The notes under the pieces are model-generated. The model did not search any database and was not told the DNA's origin. It saw only the letters and a list, made by a program, of their open reading frames with translations. From positions 2,294,001 to 2,358,000 of the forward strand of contig OZ242367.1 of assembly GCA_965209015.1 (NCBI GenBank): a stretch of DNA of 64,000 nt, given 5' to 3'. The position numbers were made by a program, and so were the translations under genes. The stretch is from Bin80 sp965209015 (GTDB lineage Bacteria; Bacteroidota; Rhodothermia; Rhodothermales; Bin80). The first letter of the stretch is position 1; each line of letters starts with the position of its first letter. Below, piece by piece: positions 47,001-56,026 of the stretch.

Positions 47001-49788
47001 TACGGATGAGATCATTGAAGCGCCAGTAGTGATACATCTAATCAATGATGATGAAGAGCCCGGTGGAGTGTTTCTCTCGGTCTCCCCAGACAAGATCCGG
47101 GAAGATGAGGGGCCTTCAACCGTGACCGTGACGGCCACCGTACAAGGAACGACTCAATATGCTACTCCTCAGGAGATTGTTTTGAACATTAACGACGATG
47201 GTGATCCAACCACGGTAGGATACCTGCCAGTTGGTGATATTGTGCTTACAATACCTGCCGGTGCCGCCCAAGGACTTGTTGAATTTGAAATCATTCCAGA
47301 AAATGATACCTCTTACCAACCAGATGGAATCATTACTGTCAGCAGTGTGAATGATCTCGTAGTGTCTACCGCCATGATTACTCTGGAAAATGACGACATT
47401 GCTCCATCTGGAATCACCTTGGTAGTCAATCCCAGAACTGTTCAGGAATCCAGTGGAGCAACCCCAATAACGATTGAAGCAACGGTTCAAGGTGGGACTA
47501 CCTACGGTATTGATCAAACGTTAACCATTACCGCAAGGGGCTCAGGGGAGGAAACGGCCGTGGACTTTACCTCCATCCCAGATTTTGAAATCACAATTCC
47601 TGCTCAATCGTTCAGTTCCTCTGCCGAGATTGAATTGATTCCCGAGGATGATGTCTCGGATGAACAGCATGAGACACTGACCTTTGGAAGTACCAGTCCC
47701 CTCGTCACACAGGAAGGTACATTGGTCATATTAGATGATGACATGCCACCCGAAGGAATCTCAGTCTCCCTAAACCCAGATGTGATCCCTGAAGACGCAG
47801 GAGAAACGGAGATCATGGTATCGGTTCATGTCATCGGCGAAACACGATATGCGACCGACAGACTCTTGAATTTAACAGCTACGGGATCTGGAATGCCAGA
47901 TGTCGTTGGTTTTACCCTAACCGTCCTGCCACAAATCAGATTGATCTCTGGTCAGGATCGTGCATCAACAACGATTCTCATCATACCAGAGGATAACCTC
48001 TTGGATGAACGCTCAGAAACGATCACCATTACTGCCCGTGATGATAAGCTTGAAGCATCTGCTGAACTCTTATTAACAGACAACGATGCTGAGCCGAGCG
48101 GATTTGAGTTGACCATTTCTCCCGAGATCATAAACGAGGGGGACGGACCAACGACCGTGAATGTTGTGGCAAGCGTTCTGGGAGCGACACGCTATGGCAC
48201 CCCTCAAACACTTGATCTTTCTGTGTCAGACCCAATAGTTGGTAGTGTTGGATTTCAACCTATCCCCGGCTTCACCATTCTCATCCCTGCGGGGACTGAA
48301 TCTGAAAGTGTAAGTTTTGTCCTGACTCCGACGGAGAACAAGATTTACGAAGAGGATGCAACGATCACCATTACCGCCACCCACATGGGGGTGTCAACTC
48401 AGGCCATCTTATCGCTGAGAGACGATGATCTACCAACTCAGAGAGCCTCAGATGTAAATGCTGTGCTCTTCCCTGAGGCAACCCGGGCTATTATTGCCAG
48501 CTCCGTAGCAGCCGTTCATCAACGGGTTCAAGCATTTTCCTATGGTCCATCAACTCTTAGCGAAAGCTTATCCAGGGTTGCAATGCGATTTCACAATCAT
48601 TCTCTTCGGAGATCTATTGCACCTCCATCTATATCCACTCATCTGAACCGTGCATCGCTCTCCGCTCAGCTCTTTCAACAATTTGCGGTATGGGCTTATG
48701 CCGATTTCCGGTCTCTTTCGGGAAACAGTAAAGAATTTTCTCTGGACTACGATGGTGCAGGAACAGGTCTTCATGCAGGTGTAGACCTATCTCTGGGACG
48801 ATTTCTTTTCGGGGTTGCAGTGTCAAGGTTTGAGGGAGATTTAGATTATGCGCATCAATTGAACAGATCTCAACCTAGTCTAACCGCACCGGTCAGTGGT
48901 GTATATCAAGTTACGTCTCTGACTGTTTCTCCATACTTCACTTGGGTATGGAGTACGCGCTCCAAAGTCTGGATCATGACCAGTATTGGCTCGGGAGATG
49001 TTGGAATTTCAGATCCCGACCTACTCACTGAAGAGACAAATAGCTCCCTGAGTTCCTATGCAGTCGGAGTAGATCTTCACCTGACTCCGATCACACAAGA
49101 TCTTTCTCTCACTTTCAAGGGAGGTATATGGGGAGGAGCAGTGAATCTAAAGGAAAACCTAAGTAGAATTCTCGAGCAAAGTTCAGGTGTGTACCGGACA
49201 CAAATGTCCCTGGAGGCTGCGTACCGTTTTCGTATCGCTGGACAGGGGGTGATCCAACCATTTGTTGAGACTGGGTTCCGCGGCGATGGAGGAGATGGCC
49301 AAACTGGGACTGGATTAGATATGGGAGCCGGAATCCGACTTTCGCTCCCCTCCTCCGGGCTTCAACTAATTGGACAGGGAAATGTACTTGTTACTCACAG
49401 AGGAAGCGTGAATGAATGGAGCTTCGGCGGCACACTCCGTTACGCACCAGGAGGTCGCACGGGGCCTATCCTTGAACTGAGCTCTACCACCGGCGATCAG
49501 CTCACAGCAAATCAAACGATCTGGCAGAATACCCAATGGCATGTGAATGGTCGTCATCGGATCGCTGGAACCCTTTTCCAATCACGGCTGGGATACGGAT
49601 TGGTAACCAAACATGGTACAGTGACCCCCTATACCGGTGTTGTACTTGGGCATGGACTCACAACCCGAGTCGGTGCCGAGTTACAACTGCCATTTAGATT
49701 GCGTATCCAAGTGGAAACCGGAGGAGTGTACACTCCCCTCAACCAAGGCTATTCTCCGAACCTAAGGGCCTCCCTCATTCGGATGTAA
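44041..49788 (+). CDS. Giant surface protein: 12 Calx-beta-like repeats plus autotransporter-type barrel
   Basis: Protein of 1915 aa. A long N-terminal signal region has its hydrophobic core near residues 20-38 and a likely cut after LRAQ. Twelve consecutive repeats of about 113-115 residues occupy residues about 95-1465. Each has E-D/N-x-G (Calx-beta strand), a G-SG-x(4)-VDF-like middle, a P-x-x-D-D/N turn, and ends in I/L-x-D-DD. These acidic DDD ends are the kind that bind Ca2+. A linker (about 1470-1545) and a barrel-like C-terminal domain (about 1548-1915) follow, starting WAYADFRSLSGNSKEF with GLHAGVDLSLGRFLFGVAVS. The barrel ends in Met rather than Phe. Probably a self-exported calcium-stiffened adhesin; the transport mode is inferred. 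Confidence 0.85.
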   Translation: MMTMIYSPSGSDELSRLKYLIIVAVSILAFIIASVSGSALRAQSPELLPTDQNTGIHLKVNYGESISVSRVPIIPQEAYSPSPTIHAVNQLRTFNLIVDFDLISENSSATTIIVTAQINNGQAYPSDQILQITVNGSGLSSAVDFISVPSFNITVPANEMSGSGSFILTPEDDLVDEDNEVITIASTSSLVTGTDVISLIDDDPPPTGISLDVSPNVAQEDEGTQTFNVVATVNGSTTYGHAQTIPISVQGTLVPNAVDFAPISDFTLTIPAEQVSGSATFTLTPEDDTVDETDETITVASSSSLVTNSDALPLRDDDSPPRGINLRTNPSVVYEDLGTQEITLILEIFGTTTYSTNQVIPITVSGTGESGVVSFVPVPSFNITLPAEASTASSTFSITPTNNLIDETNETITVASTSSQVTGPATINLVDDDVELPDINLSASPSFIRESDGSIEVTITATLATQDVSQTDLIFPFTISGSGNAAAVDFTTSNVENNLTIPQGALSGTTSFTLTPIDDSEDEIDETITVNSTLVSTIAIITLEDDDNPPENITLAVDPSTITENVGATSVTVTASIGGTTTFAENKSISIDVSGSGNDNVVGFSSVSSFPITFLSGAPISTATLIVMPIDDNLITENEVITLSSTDPLVRGSTQITLLDNDFAPIVSLSSDQSSIQENGGAMDITITATLQNSETFMDDLTISLVVFGSGREGAVDFTPVADFNLSIEAGNPSGFATFTLIPEDDSYDESDEIITIASVQDLVSNSVTLRLIDDDETPSIHFAATPSSIRENDGATDITVTASVIGTTRFGGMQVLPISITGSGISNAVDFTAVADFNLTIPTGSASGSAIFTLIPENDFLDEIDESVMINSSSPLVTQRASVVIFDDDDPGQVQLSVIPMTIYEEAGTQTVTVTGTLSSGVPFSQTRLIPLSIRGSGEPTAVDFEPIPDITIEFQSGLLSTTSTFNVVPIDDQEFESDETLMISSTDEIIEAPVVIHLINDDEEPGGVFLSVSPDKIREDEGPSTVTVTATVQGTTQYATPQEIVLNINDDGDPTTVGYLPVGDIVLTIPAGAAQGLVEFEIIPENDTSYQPDGIITVSSVNDLVVSTAMITLENDDIAPSGITLVVNPRTVQESSGATPITIEATVQGGTTYGIDQTLTITARGSGEETAVDFTSIPDFEITIPAQSFSSSAEIELIPEDDVSDEQHETLTFGSTSPLVTQEGTLVILDDDMPPEGISVSLNPDVIPEDAGETEIMVSVHVIGETRYATDRLLNLTATGSGMPDVVGFTLTVLPQIRLISGQDRASTTILIIPEDNLLDERSETITITARDDKLEASAELLLTDNDAEPSGFELTISPEIINEGDGPTTVNVVASVLGATRYGTPQTLDLSVSDPIVGSVGFQPIPGFTILIPAGTESESVSFVLTPTENKIYEEDATITITATHMGVSTQAILSLRDDDLPTQRASDVNAVLFPEATRAIIASSVAAVHQRVQAFSYGPSTLSESLSRVAMRFHNHSLRRSIAPPSISTHLNRASLSAQLFQQFAVWAYADFRSLSGNSKEFSLDYDGAGTGLHAGVDLSLGRFLFGVAVSRFEGDLDYAHQLNRSQPSLTAPVSGVYQVTSLTVSPYFTWVWSTRSKVWIMTSIGSGDVGISDPDLLTEETNSSLSSYAVGVDLHLTPITQDLSLTFKGGIWGGAVNLKENLSRILEQSSGVYRTQMSLEAAYRFRIAGQGVIQPFVETGFRGDGGDGQTGTGLDMGAGIRLSLPSSGLQLIGQGNVLVTHRGSVNEWSFGGTLRYAPGGRTGPILELSSTTGDQLTANQTIWQNTQWHVNGRHRIAGTLFQSRLGYGLVTKHGTVTPYTGVVLGHGLTTRVGAELQLPFRLRIQVETGGVYTPLNQGYSPNLRASLIRM
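44322..48435 (+). repeat. Twelve tandem Calx-beta-like coding repeats (about 342 bp each)
   Basis: Repeats share the protein frame pattern above and are diverged at DNA level, so they are old rather than recently amplified. Units 1, 2, 3, 6 and 7 look most alike, while units 8, 9, 11 and 12 are the most divergent. The reverse strand also stays open over long spans here because of the biased codons; those antisense frames are not genes. Confidence 0.75.
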
Positions 49789-49971
49789 ACCACGACGAAC
49801 TTTGCTTAGTGCGATCGTTGAAGGGAATGCGTTTTTTTAATGATGGGGAAAGGCGGAATAAGTTTAAGAGGGAACATAGATCAAGAATCATTCAGAATCC
49901 TAATCCTCTGAACATCTCGTTGTGCGGGAATCTATGGAATGGATAGGGTTGAATCAATTTCTCTTGAATAT

Positions 49972-52599
49972 TCACTCATCTTCTTCAGTCTGGCAGCCAT
50001 CTTCACCCGTGAAGCATTGATGTTCTGGATCTGCTCCACTCAGAAGATATGCCATCAAGTCCGCCACCTCCTCTTCATTTAATCGGTCCAGAAGGCGAGA
50101 TGGCATGATTGATACCGGAGACACTTCTCTCAACAACACCTCAGAGGTCTCAATGCCGATTTCTTGATAAAGATCGTATGGGTTCTGATTGATAAAAATC
50201 TGGTCATTTTCTTCCCGAAGGACTCTCCCAATCACTGCGGTATTATTACGTAAGGTGAATACGGCAGCTTCATATTGATCGCTGATTTCTTCGCTGGGTG
50301 AATCAATTGCAGCGAGTATTTCGTGCCGGGAAAATCTTGAACTGATTCTTGTTAAATCGGGCCCAATATTTCCACCGGTCATTCCCATACGATGGCAGGT
50401 TCCGCATAATGCGGCAGCATACATGATTTCCCCTTGCTTAAAGTCGCGTGGAATTCCCAGTTCATCATCAAGCATGTCATTCAACTCTTGCCGATTCCAT
50501 GGCATACCAGGCCCCTTAGGTTGGGGCAAATCAGTGAGAGACTGATTCGGCGAGGCGTCTATCAGCCCGAGAAGTGCCTCTTTTTCTGCCTCTGTTAGCT
50601 GCTCGGCAGCATCCGATCGAATATCCTCAAGAAATCCGACATAGCTTTCTCCTCCACTCCGCCGCATTGCTTCTTGAAACCAACTGAAATAATCTTCTCG
50701 TAGCTCCATGGTCCATCCAGATGTTTGTACCCGCAGGTTCATTGCCAACTCAATCTCTTCCTCGCTAGGTGGGTTTTCCATCATCTCCATGATCGACTCA
50801 CCATACTGTTCACTCCGCCCAGCTACCTCACTGGAAATCAGGATTGTCTGTCCCGTTTCCAACTCACTGAGTTCTGTCAGTTGCGCCATCATCTGACTAA
50901 CAATCCTCGGTGCCTGTAAGTAAGCTAGGAGACGACCATACTCACGATTCAGAGTCTCGTCTCTTGATGGAAAATACCTCTGAATCCGATCAATCAAGTC
51001 ACTACGGATTTGACCTTCGGGAGGCCCAAGCCGAATACACACAAGTCCAATTGCGCGGACTAAATCCAACTCCTGAACTCGTGAGAGTTCTGCAGGATTG
51101 ATGTCAAGAAGAGCCCGCATAGCTGCCCCTCGCAAATTGGGATCAGCATGGCGAGCCAAAGCAATGATGCCATGAATTCTGCGAATAGGATCGGATTCGT
51201 TCAAGGCTCTTGATTGCCATAAACTGACGGGCTGATGCTCAACAGCAACTCTTGCTGCATATCGAATAAATTGATCATGGTGATTTAAATGAAACCATGC
51301 AGTTGCCAATTCATCGGGATCTAAGGATTTTCTCTGGAGGGCTTCCAAAGAATGACGGAGTTCTTGTTGTGGTGTTTTTTCAGTGGTGATCTTCGGCTTC
51401 AACTCCGCCTCGTTTTCAAAGTAGACTCGAAAAAGGAATGAGTTTAATCGCCGCCCTCCGGTGACAAAATAGAGTGCTCCATCGTGTCCGATGACTCCAT
51501 CGGTTACAGGTAAAGGGACTCCACTTAGGAACTCTTCAACCTCGCCGGTATATGTACTCCCGCGCGAGCGAAGTATAATGTGGTAGATTGTTCCAAAACT
51601 CCAGTCAAAGATGAAGAGCCCGCGGCGATATTTAAGAGGAAAGGCGGCATTTCCACCTGACACAATCCCCGTAGGACTTCCCTGACCGATTTCCGCCACT
51701 GCTGGAAGATTATCTGGGTAGTAGTCAGGCCACTTACCTGATCCCGTGCGCCATCCAAATTCACTTCCCTGAGTCACATGTAACACACGAACTGGCCGGT
51801 ACCAGGGCATGCCTAAATCCCATTCCATATCTGAGTCAAACGTAAAAAGCTCGCCATCTTCATTGAATGCAAGATCGTATGCATTCCGATAACCAACACT
51901 GATCAGTTCCATCTGGGATGCCATTGAGTCCATTTGAACAATCCATCCGCCTGGTGGAAGCCGGTCAGCTGCATGGCCGCGCGGATCACGCAACGTTGGA
52001 AGTAACTGATCGGTCTGCCATACAGGAGGCACAACTGAGTCATGCGCCTGCGGCAATTCAGTATGATTGCCCGCTACTAAGTAGAGTGATTCCCCGTCAG
52101 GAGAAAGAACAATTCCATGAGGACCATGCTCGCCCCAGCCTTCAAATTGTACTAACATCTGTACACTATCCAACACCGAGTCATGATCTGAATCGGTGAT
52201 TCGATAGAGTCCACTGCCACGTTCAGCAATCCCTTTCTCACTATTCACGACTGCGTATAAGCTATTGAAAGCCCAGAGCAATCCCTGTGCATGTCCCAAC
52301 TCCAGATCTAAAATACTTACTTCTGTATCTTCTGGGTTACCACCTATGGGAGTAGGTTGAATATGATACAGGGCTCCGTACTGATCTGAGGAAAAGAGGC
52401 CTTGATCCCCGTCTACTGCTAATGCAACCCACGAACTAGAATCCTCTTTCATGGGTCTATACAGGACCTCCGAGCGGAATCCATTGGGTAAACTCAACTC
52501 TGGAGTCTGTTCATCTCCTCCTCCCGATCGAATGCAACCAAGTAAACCGAGTACAGTGCAAAGCAACAGGCCAAAAAGAAGCCAAAGCTTTATGTTCAT
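49972..52599 (-). CDS. Lipoprotein with sorbosone-dehydrogenase-like propeller, HEAT region and cytochrome c domain
   Basis: Lipoprotein of 875 aa (lipobox LLGC) of the membrane-bound dehydrogenase type. Residues about 30-410 form a six-bladed propeller similar to PQQ-dependent glucose/sorbosone dehydrogenases (GEHGPHGIVLSPDGESLYLVAGNH, AYDLAFNEDGELFTFDSDMEWD, GHDGALYFVTGG). A helical HEAT-like stretch follows (about 420-690). The C-terminus is a cytochrome c with one heme site CGTCH (near residue 735) and a downstream Met candidate in SPVSIMPSR. This fused order is common in planctomycete and verrucomicrobial secretomes. Probably oxidises a sugar or alcohol and passes electrons to a periplasmic carrier. 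Substrate unknown. It is divergent from the aminotransferase gene. Confidence 0.85.
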   Translation of the reverse strand: MNIKLWLLFGLLLCTVLGLLGCIRSGGGDEQTPELSLPNGFRSEVLYRPMKEDSSSWVALAVDGDQGLFSSDQYGALYHIQPTPIGGNPEDTEVSILDLELGHAQGLLWAFNSLYAVVNSEKGIAERGSGLYRITDSDHDSVLDSVQMLVQFEGWGEHGPHGIVLSPDGESLYLVAGNHTELPQAHDSVVPPVWQTDQLLPTLRDPRGHAADRLPPGGWIVQMDSMASQMELISVGYRNAYDLAFNEDGELFTFDSDMEWDLGMPWYRPVRVLHVTQGSEFGWRTGSGKWPDYYPDNLPAVAEIGQGSPTGIVSGGNAAFPLKYRRGLFIFDWSFGTIYHIILRSRGSTYTGEVEEFLSGVPLPVTDGVIGHDGALYFVTGGRRLNSFLFRVYFENEAELKPKITTEKTPQQELRHSLEALQRKSLDPDELATAWFHLNHHDQFIRYAARVAVEHQPVSLWQSRALNESDPIRRIHGIIALARHADPNLRGAAMRALLDINPAELSRVQELDLVRAIGLVCIRLGPPEGQIRSDLIDRIQRYFPSRDETLNREYGRLLAYLQAPRIVSQMMAQLTELSELETGQTILISSEVAGRSEQYGESIMEMMENPPSEEEIELAMNLRVQTSGWTMELREDYFSWFQEAMRRSGGESYVGFLEDIRSDAAEQLTEAEKEALLGLIDASPNQSLTDLPQPKGPGMPWNRQELNDMLDDELGIPRDFKQGEIMYAAALCGTCHRMGMTGGNIGPDLTRISSRFSRHEILAAIDSPSEEISDQYEAAVFTLRNNTAVIGRVLREENDQIFINQNPYDLYQEIGIETSEVLLREVSPVSIMPSRLLDRLNEEEVADLMAYLLSGADPEHQCFTGEDGCQTEEDE

Positions 52600-52665
52600 T
52601 TTTCCCTAAAATATCTTCTGCAAAGGTACGAATTTTCAGCAGTCCTTACTTGACATCCTAAGCAA

Positions 52666-53796
52666 ATGTTGACATGCCAACACGAACAATTTTTTCTGGC
52701 GCCTGACCAGCATTATCTCAATGGTGCATTCATGTCGCCTCTGATGCGTAATATTGAACAGGTAGGCATAGAGGCTCTTCAATTAAAGAGGGATCCCACC
52801 CAAATTACATCACATATGTTCTTTGAGGGGGTCACACATGTCCGGCACCTGTTTGCCCAACTCATTAATGGGGACGCAGAGGATGTGGCAATCACTCCAG
52901 CCACTTCTTATGGTATCGCAACTATTGCTCAAAATCTTTCCCTAAGTTCGGGTGACAATATCGTTCTAATTGATGGGCAGTTCCCGAGCAACGTCTACAC
53001 ATGGCGAAGACTTTCACAGAGGACTGGGGCAACCATCATTACGGTATCGGATGATGGTACAGACTGGTCTGAAAAAGTACTAGAAGCCATCAATTACAGG
53101 ACTGCTATTGTTGCTATGGAAACCGTCCATTGGGCGAACGGATATTCATTTAACCTCTCAGAAATTAGCCAACGTACCCACGATGTTGGGGCCCAGTTGA
53201 TTCTTGATGGGACTCAATCAATTGGAGTAATTCCATTTGACGTGCAGGAAATCAATCCAGATGCTCTAGTATGTGCTGGATACAAGTGGCTCTTAGGCCC
53301 GTATGGGATTGCATTGCTTTATGCTGGAAAGCAGTTTCATGATGGCATTCCCTTGGAAGAAAACTGGGTCGTACGAGACGGTAGTGAAGATTTTGGAAAT
53401 TTGATGAACTATAGAGATGCTTATCGTCCTGGAGCCACTCGATTTGATCGGGGGCAAACGAATGTCTTTGCCCAAACCGCCATGATGACTGAGGCCCTGA
53501 AACAGGTGTTAGAGTGGCAGCCTGAGCAGATTCATGCCTACTGCTTTAAACTGGTAGATGAGTTCTTTCCAAAGATCCGCGAAAGTGGATATAGTATCCA
53601 GAACTCTTGTTTTCCACATATCTTTGGAGTTAGTGTGCCGGATCATGTCAATCATGCTCGCCTGAATGATGAGTTGATCCGACGCAAAATTTCGATTTCC
53701 ACGCGTGGAGATGCACTTCGTATCTCCCCAAACGTCTATAACAACTCTATTGATATTGAAGAGCTTCAGGATGTACTTCTTTCAGCCATCAAGTAA
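52666..53796 (+). CDS. Aminotransferase class V-fold PLP enzyme
   Basis: PLP-dependent enzyme of 376 aa, cytoplasmic, similar to isopenicillin N epimerase/cysteine desulfurase-like enzymes (class V). The PLP-binding Asp lies in LILDGTQSIGVIPFD, and the Schiff-base Lys in VCAGYKWLLGPYGIALLY. The N-terminal part starts DQHYLNGAFMSPL, typical for class V. No specific desulfurase Cys loop is visible. Its 3' end overlaps the convergent putative molybdenum-carrier gene by 31 bp. The substrate cannot be told from sequence; no Fe-S cluster genes are adjacent. Confidence 0.85.
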   Translation: MLTCQHEQFFLAPDQHYLNGAFMSPLMRNIEQVGIEALQLKRDPTQITSHMFFEGVTHVRHLFAQLINGDAEDVAITPATSYGIATIAQNLSLSSGDNIVLIDGQFPSNVYTWRRLSQRTGATIITVSDDGTDWSEKVLEAINYRTAIVAMETVHWANGYSFNLSEISQRTHDVGAQLILDGTQSIGVIPFDVQEINPDALVCAGYKWLLGPYGIALLYAGKQFHDGIPLEENWVVRDGSEDFGNLMNYRDAYRPGATRFDRGQTNVFAQTAMMTEALKQVLEWQPEQIHAYCFKLVDEFFPKIRESGYSIQNSCFPHIFGVSVPDHVNHARLNDELIRRKISISTRGDALRISPNVYNNSIDIEELQDVLLSAIK

Positions 53797-54248
53797 ATCA
53801 CCAATCTTTCCAGAAAATGAAAGGATTGCCTATACATCCCAGGCCGTTCGCTTTCACGAGGTCCTGCGACGTTTACAGTACCGGAATTTAACGTATGCAC
53901 CCACTCAACGATTGGCCCAATTTCTTTTCCCAATTCCGAATGATAGATCGGGCGACCTAATTCTTCCGCTGTATGTTGGGCAAGCTGAGTACCTACTGAA
54001 TCATTCTTCCCACACAAAATGAGTACCCCGTCGCTATCACGAACATTCCATACCGTACGCTGTGCCGGATCCTTCAGAGGGGTAACTTTGAGGAGGTATC
54101 GCTCTGGGATCTGTCCATCTTCTGCCCAGCGCCCTGCAGGACACCAACCTGAATAAGGAATTCCCCATTTCATGGCTACATCTAGAGCTGCACGGTCCAC
54201 TCCAGTTTGGCCACCACTAATCATTTTGAACTTGATATTTGACATCAT
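53766..54248 (-). CDS. Putative molybdenum carrier protein (YpsA/MoCo-carrier-like)
   Basis: Rossmann-type protein of 160 aa. The start KMISGGQTGVDRAALDVAMKW, then GWCPAGRWAEDGQIPERYLL and DSDGVLILCGKNDSVGTQLA match the family annotated as putative molybdenum carrier, related to the YpsA/SMF nucleotide-binding fold. The GGQTG motif probably holds a phosphate. Starts at ATG 54248 or 54245. No molybdenum cofactor or molybdoenzyme gene is in the window, so the metal role is only by family name. Convergent with, and overlapping, the class V aminotransferase gene. Confidence 0.82.
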   Translation of the reverse strand: MMSNIKFKMISGGQTGVDRAALDVAMKWGIPYSGWCPAGRWAEDGQIPERYLLKVTPLKDPAQRTVWNVRDSDGVLILCGKNDSVGTQLAQHTAEELGRPIYHSELGKEIGPIVEWVHTLNSGTVNVAGPRESERPGMYRQSFHFLERLVIYLMAERSTS

Positions 54249-54307
54249 ACTACTCTGCTATTCTGACCGTTATGGACATGACCATCAGATATATCGTTTG
54301 ATCTAAC

Positions 54308-54961
54308 ATGATTCGCCACATCTACCGACTATATACCATCTTTCTCGTTACTGGGTATCTTGTTTTTGTGTCTGCTCCCATTTCGGCACAAGTTCCAGTT
54401 CCAGAGTTACTTTTGGAAGATGTAATTGCCCGCTATCAAGATACAATGGCGGCGGAATTCATCCATACAACCACATCTGAAATTTGGGAAGGGACACAAA
54501 CTTTAACGGGAGAGGTGAAACTTTGGGGAGACCGATACCGAATTGAAACGTTCAACGAAATTATTACGGGACAGGGGGATGAGGCGTGGATCTATCGCCC
54601 CAATGACAATCAGATACTCGTTACTAAGATTGATGGAGACGGCGTAGCCTATTCTCCTCTTGCTCTCTTTCGTTCCTACGATGAACTCTATCGTCCTCTT
54701 TCATCTACACGAGAAATCTTTGATGGTGCTTCCCATTTCCGACTGGACCTTTCTCCTATACAGGAGGACTTTACAATTTCTTCGTTGACACTTTGGATCC
54801 GTGAGAGTGATCAAATGATTACCCGTATCGTCACTCTTGACGAAAGTTTAACACAAACAGAGATTCAACTGAACAATATTCGTGTTGGAATACCAATTCC
54901 CCCAGAGACTTTTGAATTCATTCCACCCGAAGGGGTAGAAGTGATTGACCTGCGATCGTGA
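54308..54961 (+). CDS. lolA: LolA-like outer-membrane lipoprotein carrier
   Basis: Periplasmic carrier of 217 aa (signal peptide ends near SAPISAQ). LolA takes lipoproteins from the LolCDE complex and gives them to the outer membrane. Recognisable features are the lipid-binding half-barrel strands (LTGEVKLWGDRYRIETFNEIITGQGDEAWIYRP), LFRSYDELYRPL and the C-terminal EIQLNNIRVGIPIPPETFEFIPPEGVEV block. The many lipoproteins in this window need such a system. The gene is coupled by GTGA overlap with the downstream membrane protein. Confidence 0.88.
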   Translation: MIRHIYRLYTIFLVTGYLVFVSAPISAQVPVPELLLEDVIARYQDTMAAEFIHTTTSEIWEGTQTLTGEVKLWGDRYRIETFNEIITGQGDEAWIYRPNDNQILVTKIDGDGVAYSPLALFRSYDELYRPLSSTREIFDGASHFRLDLSPIQEDFTISSLTLWIRESDQMITRIVTLDESLTQTEIQLNNIRVGIPIPPETFEFIPPEGVEVIDLRS

Positions 54962-55953
54962 CTCGTCCTATTCACGTACGTAACATCTTATTCCGTCTGC
55001 TGTCTATCCTCTTGGCGGCGGTTCTGATCTGGCTTGCCTTGCGGGATGTTGAACTGGAAGTATTTTTAAAGTCGTTACGAACGGCTCATTATGAGTGGAT
55101 CTTGCCGCTGATTGGAGTAACTTTGCTCAGTCATTGGGTCCGAGCGTACCGATGGCAGGCATTGGTTAGCTCAATCCCAGAAAATGCTCCTCATCAAATT
55201 CGGGTTCTAAACCTATTTGAATCCATAATGGTCGGATATATGATTAACTATGCATTACCAAGAGTGGGAGAGATCGCCAGATGTACCCACTTATCAACCC
55301 GACAAAAACTATCCTTCCCTGCTGTCTTGGGAACCGTAGTCATTGAACGTATTGCAGATACGCTCACACTGGTTCTTGGCCTAACCGTTACGGTCTTCCT
55401 CCTTTGGGAACGGATTCAGTTAATTCTGGAGAATCTGTCATTCCCCCAACTGCCTTGGACATGGATTATAGTTGGTATTCTGATCCTTGCAATATCTATT
55501 TATTTTGTTCTCAATGGACAGGCTGCGAAACCGTTACGGACTAGGCTACAAGCCTTAGTGTCTGGCTTTCTGAGCGGACTCAGAACAATCCGCCAAACCA
55601 CAGAGCGGTGGCGTCTCATCTGGACAACGATTATAATGTGGCTGTTATACGGTCTCATGGCTTACGTCCCACTGCTAATGTTTGACCTTCACTCTACGGT
55701 ATCTCTGTCCTACTGGGACGGTTTAGCGATCATGTTCATCGGCGTACTGGGAATTCTCGTTCCTACACCCGGTGGGGCTGGCTCATTTCATTTCATTACA
55801 ATCCTCACGTTGACTGCTGTGTATGGAATCAGTCAAACAGGTGCAGCAGCATATGCTGTATTCATTCATGGTGCCCAATTAATCCTATACCTTATGGTAG
55901 GTGCCTTGATTCTATTGAGTTCTACGATCAGATCACACTCCAATCATACATAA
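54958..55953 (+). CDS. Flippase-like UPF0104/LPG-synthase transmembrane-domain protein
   Basis: Polytopic inner-membrane protein of 331 aa (about 8 helices) of the lysylphosphatidylglycerol synthase transmembrane (UPF0104, YbhN-like) family. Diagnostic blocks are the first-loop HWVRAYRWQALV, ESIMVGYMINYALPRVGEIARC, and GILVPTPGGAGSFHF in a late helix. The C-terminal synthase domain of MprF is absent. Homologues are thought to flip or transport lipids. GTG start overlaps the lolA stop, so the two are translated together; a link between lipoprotein sorting and lipid transport is plausible but inferred. Confidence 0.87.
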   Translation: MTRPIHVRNILFRLLSILLAAVLIWLALRDVELEVFLKSLRTAHYEWILPLIGVTLLSHWVRAYRWQALVSSIPENAPHQIRVLNLFESIMVGYMINYALPRVGEIARCTHLSTRQKLSFPAVLGTVVIERIADTLTLVLGLTVTVFLLWERIQLILENLSFPQLPWTWIIVGILILAISIYFVLNGQAAKPLRTRLQALVSGFLSGLRTIRQTTERWRLIWTTIIMWLLYGLMAYVPLLMFDLHSTVSLSYWDGLAIMFIGVLGILVPTPGGAGSFHFITILTLTAVYGISQTGAAAYAVFIHGAQLILYLMVGALILLSSTIRSHSNHT

Positions 55954-56016
55954 TTGCATTGTTGCTTATCCGAAAAGGGGAGTTAAATATTTGTGTTACT
56001 TCCCATACAACTCCAA

Positions 56017-56026
56017 GGGGGGGGGG
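56017..56026 (+). repeat. Homopolymeric tract of ten G
   Basis: Ten consecutive G residues in an otherwise AT-rich 275-bp gap, about 200 bp upstream of the amidohydrolase gene. Such tracts can slip during replication. It does not lie in a coding region, so if it acts it would change promoter spacing. Confidence 0.6.
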
